From: Candidatus Sumerlaeota bacterium
GTDB lineage: Bacteria > Sumerlaeota > Sumerlaeia > MVZB01 > JAJFLK01
Assembly (NCBI GenBank): GCA_021772735.1
Contig: JAJFLK010000461.1
Span: forward strand, 1 to 6,068
Direction of reading: 5' to 3'
Length of the DNA stretch: 6,068 nt
Shown here: positions 1 through 3,389 of the stretch, piece after piece
Layout of the letters: each line of letters opens with the position of its first letter
Position numbering within the stretch: the stretch's first letter is position 1
Position numbers and translations under genes: made by a program
The notes under the pieces: generated by a model
The model's input: the letters and a program-made list of their open reading frames with translations, nothing else
Told to the model about the DNA's origin: nothing
The model's database searches: none

Positions 1-755
1 GTGCCCAATGCCATATCAGCATACAGCAACAGGCCCCGGGAAATAACCGGCAGCGCAATCCACTGAGGGATAAGGCAAGCGGCTCCGACGATCAGCCCGC
101 GTGTGCCGAACCGCGCGGTGAGGCAACGGACCGCGTAGAGCAGTGCGCATGTCATGAGAATCATCTGCCACAGACCAAGCCCGACCATGTTACCGATAAT
201 CAGGAACGCGGCGTTGGCAAAGGGAATCGCGAGGGGATAGGTCGCGCCGTGCGTATAGGGGAACAGCCCCGGATCGCCGCTGACAACAAACGTCTGGGCC
301 TTGGCGATCCAATAAAAAAGGCTATCCGATTCGGCTCGAATGAGCGGCGCGGATGCGAGAACGAAAAGCGCGCCCACGACACAGAGCTGACCGAAAAATA
401 TGCGCTGCCACCGCCGGGGCGGCTTACCAGATGTCGCGTGAGAGCTAGACGGCGCAAGCGTAGAGAACGAGGCAAACTCATTGGACGCGACGCGCCAGCC
501 CACTCCGACGCCGACCGCGACCGATACGACCCACGCCGCGATGAGACTCATGCCATCGACCCGACCCAGCGAAAACGAAACAAACTTGAAGAGCGTGACG
601 AAAAGACAGAACCCGCTCATCGCGGCGAGCATGATGGCTTCGAGGGTCGGGAGGCGAAAGCTCTGCTCTACCCGAGCAAAGCCGATCAGGAGCGGAGCTG
701 CCGACGCGGCGGCCATTCCCAAAAGCATCGCCCATGATGTAAGCCAATCCATCAT
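1..755 (-). CDS. GT-C-like polytopic membrane glycosyltransferase, N-terminal part (C-terminus off window)
   Basis: The minus-strand frame is open from ATG at 755 to the window edge and gives 251 residues with no stop. Hydrophobic segments lie near residues 8-26, 40-60, 69-88, 119-138, 176-212 (probably two) and 219-238, so the protein is polytopic in the inner membrane. After the fourth segment comes a loop reading ESDSLFYWIAKAQ, with D144, W149 and K152, then D161 and YPLAIPF at 173-179. An acidic residue in this loop followed by an aromatic-Pro motif is typical of GT-C enzymes (ArnT/PMT/GT39-like), which transfer sugars from polyprenyl-phosphate carriers on the outer face of the membrane. 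The start overlaps the upstream stop as ATGA, so translation is probably coupled. A second in-frame ATG directly follows and could also serve. The family call is by pattern only; donor and acceptor are unknown. A polytopic membrane protein of another family is the main alternative. Confidence 0.72.
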   Translation of the reverse strand, partial: MMDWLTSWAMLLGMAAASAAPLLIGFARVEQSFRLPTLEAIMLAAMSGFCLFVTLFKFVSFSLGRVDGMSLIAAWVVSVAVGVGVGWRVASNEFASFSTLAPSSSHATSGKPPRRWQRIFFGQLCVVGALFVLASAPLIRAESDSLFYWIAKAQTFVVSGDPGLFPYTHGATYPLAIPFANAAFLIIGNMVGLGLWQMILMTCALLYAVRCLTARFGTRGLIVGAACLIPQWIALPVISRGLLLYADMALG

Positions 756-1390
756 TTCGTGGACTCGAAGCCATAGAGGGCCATATCTTCGAACCTGAGC
801 AACGGCTCCACGCTCTCCGCCTGCGCGTCTTCGGCCGGCACGAACGCGATGACATATTTGATTCCGGGCGGGACGGGACCCCGGAATCGGATCGGCTGGC
901 CCGTCTGCTCGACGATTTTCTCGAACGCCAGGTAGGCAAGGAAGTTGCCCGAGCGCCGCTCATGCGGCGGCAGACGCGCATAAGTCTCCGCCGCCATGCC
1001 GACGCTCCCGGGCGGCCGGGTCTGGCAAATCTCCATGATCGCCTCGTATCGCGCCGACGGGACAAAATCAGGAATAAAGGCCTCCAGGGACTCCGGCGCA
1101 CGGAAAGATTCGGGCGAGATCTCATCGCCGGCGATCCGGTAAAAAAGAGGGAGCGAGACCGCCAGCGAGCCGAGCATGCAGGCCCCGATCAGGGCAACTG
1201 AGACGCGCGAAAAAAATCGGATCGCACCTCCGGGAGCCTGATCCGTTGCGTGCGCCGCACCCGGAGCCGCAACAGACTGCGCGGGTGGCGCCGGGGACAC
1301 GGAATTGGAGGCCGGGGGGCTCGGGCTGGCAGGCATCGAATCCGGATTATCCACAGTCCGGACGGCCATACAAGGCCGCGCAAGTGGCAT
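752..1390 (-). CDS. Single-pass membrane protein with soluble extracytoplasmic domain, unknown function
   Basis: The protein is about 212 residues if it starts at ATG 1390, or 194 if it starts at ATG 1336. The frame stays open to 1585, but the extra N-terminus is Arg-rich and runs towards the ferredoxin gene, so I do not accept it. Neither start has a clear Shine-Dalgarno: GAGG lies 12 nt before 1390, and only GGA lies close to 1336. The N-terminus is low in complexity (Pro/Ala/Ser), followed by one membrane segment, roughly VSVALIGACMLGSLAVSLPL. A soluble region of about 140 residues follows and ends in FESTK. It carries a RPPGSVGMAAETYA stretch and IKYVIAFVP, which faintly recall the soluble C-terminal domains of GT-C glycosyltransferases. 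The stop overlaps the next gene, a GT-C-like membrane protein, by 4 nt, so the two are cotranscribed and may form a pair. I do not recognise a named family, and the role is inferred only from context. Confidence 0.7.
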   Translation of the reverse strand: MPLARPCMAVRTVDNPDSMPASPSPPASNSVSPAPPAQSVAAPGAAHATDQAPGGAIRFFSRVSVALIGACMLGSLAVSLPLFYRIAGDEISPESFRAPESLEAFIPDFVPSARYEAIMEICQTRPPGSVGMAAETYARLPPHERRSGNFLAYLAFEKIVEQTGQPIRFRGPVPPGIKYVIAFVPAEDAQAESVEPLLRFEDMALYGFESTK

Positions 1391-1432
1391 GGGAGACGGC
1401 AACCTCGATTCAGGTTCGGCCCGGCGGGCGCG

Positions 1433-1455
1433 ATGCCGATACAAATATCGGGCAT
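1433..1455. repeat. Imperfect palindrome between divergent genes
   Basis: Arms ATGCCGATA and TATCGG(G)CAT surround a CAAA spacer. They pair over 9 bp with one extra G in the right arm; the inner CCGATA/TATCGG is perfect. The palindrome lies 43 bp upstream of the 1390 start of the minus-strand membrane-protein gene. That position fits an operator or a leader hairpin. No regulator gene is present in the window to link to it. Confidence 0.5.
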
Positions 1456-1474
1456 ATTGCCCTCGCCTTTGAGC

Positions 1475-1503
1475 TTGAGTGTTCCACGCCTGGCGAATAA
1501 AGT
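1475..1503 (+). promoter_or_regulatory. Candidate sigma-70-type promoter for the ferredoxin gene
   Basis: TTGAGT at 1475-1480 (4 of 6 matches to the -35 consensus) and TAAAGT at 1498-1503 (4 of 6 to the -10) are separated by exactly 17 bp. The -10 candidate lies inside the palindrome at 1492-1510, so a protein bound there would block the promoter. Transcription from here would leave a leader of about 100 nt before the ferredoxin ATG at 1611. Such weak matches arise often by chance. Confidence 0.28.
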
Positions 1504-1510
1504 ATTCGCC
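1492..1510. repeat. Perfect 8-3-8 palindrome, candidate operator
   Basis: The sequence GGCGAATAAAGTATTCGCC consists of GGCGAATA, spacer AAG and TATTCGCC, with all eight arm bases complementary. It lies about midway between the divergent minus-strand membrane-protein gene and the plus-strand ferredoxin gene. The size and symmetry fit a binding site for a dimeric regulator. A 3-nt-loop RNA hairpin is also possible, but no T-tract follows on either strand, so a terminator is unlikely. Confidence 0.55.
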
Positions 1511-1610
1511 GCGCGCTATGCCCCCACCCCGCAAAGAGCCGGGGAGGCACGGGGCGCATGAAAAATCGCAGACCGCAGGCCGCATTCGAGCGGAAGAGAG
1601 CGCGAACGCA

Positions 1611-1847
1611 ATGCCCGATAAGAGCGCAAGTTACGAGGACAACATCACTGGCGTTTTCTACGTCGATAACACCTGCATCGACTGCGATGCGTGCCGCGTC
1701 GCCGCGCCGGATAATTTCAACCGCAATGAAGACGGCGGATACTCCTACGTTGACAAGCAGCCCGAGAGCGAGGACGAATACCAGATGTGCCTGGACGCGA
1801 TCGAGGGCTGTCCGGTCGATGCGATCGGCGAAGACGGGGACGAGTAA
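1611..1847 (+). CDS. Small single-cluster [4Fe-4S] ferredoxin
   Basis: This 78-residue acidic cytoplasmic protein has the motif CIDCDACRVAAP, with C22, C25 and C28, and a distant C67 in GCPVDAI. These four residues are the expected ligands of one [4Fe-4S] cluster, giving a one-electron carrier. Position 32, where two-cluster ferredoxins have a fourth cysteine (CxxCxxCxxxCP), is Ala followed by P33, and there is no second cluster motif. C60 is an extra cysteine outside the ligand set. The segments YVDNTCIDCD, GGYSYVDKQP and the acidic tail match a group of about 70-80-residue ferredoxins widespread in bacteria. I chose ATG 1611 because the ferredoxin fold begins just after it; the open frame back to 1479 encodes Arg/Pro-rich sequence. 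A GGAAGAG at 1592-1598 is a weak, somewhat distant ribosome site. The gene stands alone, diverging from the gene to its left, so its redox partner cannot be told. Confidence 0.92.
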   Translation: MPDKSASYEDNITGVFYVDNTCIDCDACRVAAPDNFNRNEDGGYSYVDKQPESEDEYQMCLDAIEGCPVDAIGEDGDE

Positions 1848-1867
1848 AGACGATGCGAAAGGCCGAC

Positions 1868-1901
1868 CGGCGAGTGCCTCCAAACAACGGACACCTCGCC
1901 G
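1868..1901 (+). other. Stem-loop downstream of ferredoxin
   Basis: CGGCGAG (1868-1874) and CTCGCCG (1895-1901) form a perfect 7-bp stem 21 nt after the ferredoxin stop codon. The 20-nt loop can extend the stem through TCC (1879-1881) and GGA (1889-1891). No T-run follows directly; a short TTTT appears only at 1921-1924, just before tRNA-Leu. It could be a weak or Rho-assisted terminator, or an mRNA 3'-end stabiliser or processing site if ferredoxin and tRNA are cotranscribed. Confidence 0.4.
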
Positions 1902-1928
1902 CCGATGACAGGCACAAAAGTTTTACCT

Positions 1929-2015
1929 GCCGGGGTGGCGGAATTGGCATACGCGCAAGATTAAGGATCTTGTGAGCTTCGGCTCGTGAGGGTTCAAGTC
2001 CCTCTCCCGGCACCA
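1929..2015 (+). tRNA. tRNA-Leu, anticodon AAG
   Basis: A complete class II tRNA is visible. The acceptor stem GCCGGGG pairs with TCCCGGC (one G-T) and is followed by discriminator A and an encoded CCA at 2013-2015. The D arm is of Leu type (GCGGAATTGG). The anticodon stem CAAGA/TCTTG encloses the 7-nt loop TTAAGGA (1961-1967), which places anticodon AAG at 1963-1965. The variable arm has a GAGC-TTCG-GCTC stem (1974-1985), and the T arm is GAGGG-TTCAAGT-CCCTC. The long variable arm, A discriminator and G37 support leucine. Bacteria usually read CUU/CUC with GAG, so A34 is uncommon; it would probably be deaminated to inosine by TadA. Shifting the loop by one base to read TAA breaks the stem, so AAG is firm. 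The gene lies 81 bp after the ferredoxin and has no clear promoter of its own. Confidence 0.96.
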
Positions 2016-2092
2016 CCTTTTCACCAACATCATTATCAAGAGCAAAAATCGCGAACCTTGAGGAGCCCGGCACCTGAGCGGGGAGATCCGCC

Positions 2093-2120
2093 GCGCCTGG
2101 GCAAGCTCGCCCCAGTGCGC
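2093..2120 (-). terminator. GC-rich stem-loop after the copper lipoprotein stop
   Basis: In plus-strand terms GCGC-CTGGGC (2093-2102) pairs with GCC(C)CAG-T-GCGC (2109-2120) around the loop AAGCTC. This makes about 10 bp with two single-base bulges. It starts one base beyond the lipoprotein stop codon and lies in the gap where that gene and tRNA-Leu converge. No U-tract follows on either strand, so an intrinsic terminator of standard form is not shown. A 3'-end stabilising or Rho-dependent structure fits as well. Confidence 0.35.
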
Positions 2121-2121
2121 C

Positions 2122-3129
2122 TCACGGGACGAACGTGAAGTCCGCCGTTGTCGCCTGCCCCTCGGCGATGCTGACGGGATTCTCGATCTCGCCGAATTTC
2201 TCATGCCATGCGGCCAACGTGTAATCGCCGGGCGGCAGATCGGGGATCGCAAATGACCCATCGCGCTCTGTGACCGCGAAGTACGGATGATCCATGACAA
2301 ACAGCCAGGCGTTCATCCAGGGATGCACGTCGCACTTGAACTTAATCGCAGGCTCGGGTTTGCGGAAGACCCGCTCTCTGACGCCCGGGGTGGGCTGGCC
2401 GAAGTTGAATCCCGGATTATTCGCGGCCTGGCAATTGATGTTGTGAAGTGTCGTATCCGAGTTCCGAATGTTGAGCGTCTGACCGACCATGATCCCTTGA
2501 ACGTGCGGCCGATAAACGCAGCCGCGCTGATCCAGCTCGGCTGTCAAGGACGGTCCGGCCAGTATGTAGCCCGAAAGACCTTCCTTCACGTAGACAAAAA
2601 CATTCGCGATCCGGCCCGTGCTCGAGACGATCTCGCCTTCGCTCCCGACCTTCTTCCCTGCGTGAATTTTCTGACAGGTCGGATCGGCGTCCATTTTGAT
2701 GATTGTGCGCCGCGGACGATCGCCCTGGAAGATCGCAACTCCGCGGACGAGTGTCTCATCAGGACCGACGGCTTCCGAAGGCTCGACATTCTCGTCCGAT
2801 GGGACGTTCCCGTCCGGCGAAACTTTAACCGCCGATTCGCTCGGCTCAGTCGGAACACTCGTCACGCTCGTCTCAATCTGCGGTGAGTCCTCGGCCTGCG
2901 GAGGCGGTGTCGATGAAGCCGCGTCTTCAGTGGTCTCTTCTGCCACGTCTGCGAGCGCGATTTCTGCGGGCGATTGAATCTCTGCGGCTGGGGGCGACCC
3001 TGAGGGAGACTCCTGCGGCGCATCTCCGCCCGAACACGAAACGATGAGACAGAATACCAGCGATAGACTCATGACATGAGCAAGGCGGAGGCACCGACTG
3101 ATTCCCGACAAAAGCGGACGAACTTTCAT
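2122..3129 (-). CDS. Cupredoxin-domain lipoprotein with C-terminal carboxypeptidase-regulatory-like domain
   Basis: The protein has 335 residues from ATG 3129, which is preceded by AGGA with 8-nt spacing; an earlier ATG at 3180 lacks this support. Residues 1-31 form a lipoprotein signal peptide with hydrophobic core MSLSLVFCL and lipobox IVSC, predicting lipidation at C32 and an envelope location. Residues about 33-125 are a flexible acidic, Pro/Ser/Thr-rich tether. Residues about 125-277 form a cupredoxin-like domain with LRN-type strand NIRNSDTTLHNIN and the ligand loop FKCDVHPWM. H229, C266, H269 and M272 are the likely type 1 copper ligands. Cysteines 152, 204 and 233 are also present. 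Residues about 278-335 (HPYFAVTERDGSFAIPDLPPGDYTLAAWHE) match carboxypeptidase-regulatory-like beta-sandwich repeats. The role is probably extracytoplasmic electron transfer or copper binding; the partner is unknown. A signal-less cytoplasmic role is unlikely. Confidence 0.87.
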   Translation of the reverse strand: MKVRPLLSGISRCLRLAHVMSLSLVFCLIVSCSGGDAPQESPSGSPPAAEIQSPAEIALADVAEETTEDAASSTPPPQAEDSPQIETSVTSVPTEPSESAVKVSPDGNVPSDENVEPSEAVGPDETLVRGVAIFQGDRPRRTIIKMDADPTCQKIHAGKKVGSEGEIVSSTGRIANVFVYVKEGLSGYILAGPSLTAELDQRGCVYRPHVQGIMVGQTLNIRNSDTTLHNINCQAANNPGFNFGQPTPGVRERVFRKPEPAIKFKCDVHPWMNAWLFVMDHPYFAVTERDGSFAIPDLPPGDYTLAAWHEKFGEIENPVSIAEGQATTADFTFVP

Positions 3130-3137
3130 GATTGCGA

Positions 3138-3141
3138 TCCT
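3138..3141 (-). promoter_or_regulatory. Shine-Dalgarno site fixing the lipoprotein start
   Basis: On the minus strand AGGA lies 8 nt before ATG 3129. This supports that start over the in-frame ATG at 3180 and places the lipobox at residues 29-32, a normal distance from the N-terminus. Confidence 0.6.
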
Positions 3142-3198
3142 GCTCTCGAATGTAAGCTTTGGAAGGCCGAGTCCGGACATTAAGAATGGAAGGTTAAG

Positions 3199-3216
3199 TT
3201 TAATGGTTTTAATGGT
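3199..3216. repeat. 9-bp tandem repeat covering the tRNA-Val 3' end
   Basis: TTTAATGGT occurs twice, back to back, at 3199-3207 and 3208-3216. Read on the minus strand each copy is ACCATTAAA. In the first transcribed copy ACCA is the discriminator and CCA end of tRNA-Val; the second repeats it just downstream. The repeat is AT-rich in a GC-rich setting, so replication slippage is the simplest origin. Confidence 0.6.
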
Positions 3217-3289
3217 GGGCGGTATAGGAATTGAACCTACGACCTCCGCGATGTCAACGCGGCGCTCTAGCCAACTGAGCTAACCGCCC
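3213..3289 (-). tRNA. tRNA-Val, anticodon GAC
   Basis: This is a complete class I tRNA of 77 nt including encoded CCA (3215-3213). The acceptor GGGCGGT pairs fully with ACCGCCC, and the discriminator is A. The D stem is GCTC/GAGC. The anticodon stem CCGCG/CGCGG holds loop TTGACAT, giving anticodon GAC (3255-3253) for Val codons GUC/GUU. The T arm is GTAGG-TTCAATT-CCTAT. It lies between the exporter gene and the copper lipoprotein gene on the same strand, so readthrough in either direction of the cluster is possible. Confidence 0.97.
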
Positions 3290-3300
3290 CACCCGCAAGG

Positions 3301-3314
3301 GCCCCGGGAGGGGC
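3301..3314 (-). other. Short hairpin in the tRNA-Val leader
   Basis: GCCCC (3301-3305) and GGGGC (3310-3314) form a perfect 5-bp stem with a 4-nt loop, 11 nt upstream of the mature tRNA-Val 5' end. It has no T-tract on either strand. It could be a leader structure removed when RNase P trims the precursor, or a chance pairing in GC-rich DNA. Confidence 0.25.
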
Positions 3315-3326
3315 ACAAGCCTCATG

Positions 3327-3355
3327 ACCCTACGCACGCAAGGGTTCGAATTCAA
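3327..3355 (-). promoter_or_regulatory. Candidate promoter for tRNA-Val
   Basis: On the minus strand TTGAAT (3355-3350, 4 of 6) and TAGGGT (3332-3327, 3 of 6 but with the key TA...T) are 17 bp apart. They end about 38 bp before the tRNA 5' end, a sensible leader length. The site lies in the gap after the exporter stop codon. The match is weak. Confidence 0.28.
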
Positions 3356-3389
3356 GCGTTTTTGAAGTCCGGCGCCACGGCCTCTTGCG

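Noticed and set aside
478..1125. 215-residue open frame on the minus strand
   Set aside because: It is extremely Arg/Ser-rich and lies in another frame over two genes that make good membrane proteins; typical GC-rich shadow.
1391..1585. N-terminal extension of the membrane-protein frame on the minus strand up to 1585
   Set aside because: The added residues are Arg-rich without domain character, cross both palindromes and reach into the ferredoxin leader; starts at 1390 or 1336 fit better.
1479..1610. Longer ferredoxin starting at ATG 1479 or 1518
   Set aside because: The added sequence is Arg/Pro-rich and unlike the ferredoxin fold, which begins just after ATG 1611; the homologous group I recall is about 70-80 residues.
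1410..1883. 157-residue minus-strand frame with hydrophobic stretches, antisense to ferredoxin
   Set aside because: The hydrophobic runs are complements of the acidic ferredoxin codons (GAC/GAG read as GTC/CTC); it has no independent support.
2016..2092. Possible intrinsic terminator or small gene just after tRNA-Leu
   Set aside because: Only a TTTT run at the start and no stable hairpin before it other than the tRNA itself; no coding frame with support. I see nothing definite in this stretch.
2287..2886. 199-residue plus-strand open frame opposite the copper lipoprotein
   Set aside because: It is antisense to a gene with clear signal peptide and copper motif, has no recognisable domain, and has no start site support.
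3343..3353. GGTTCGAATTC resembling a tRNA T-loop on the plus strand
   Set aside because: The flanking bases do not form a T stem and there is no acceptor or anticodon arm upstream, so no tRNA or remnant can be built.
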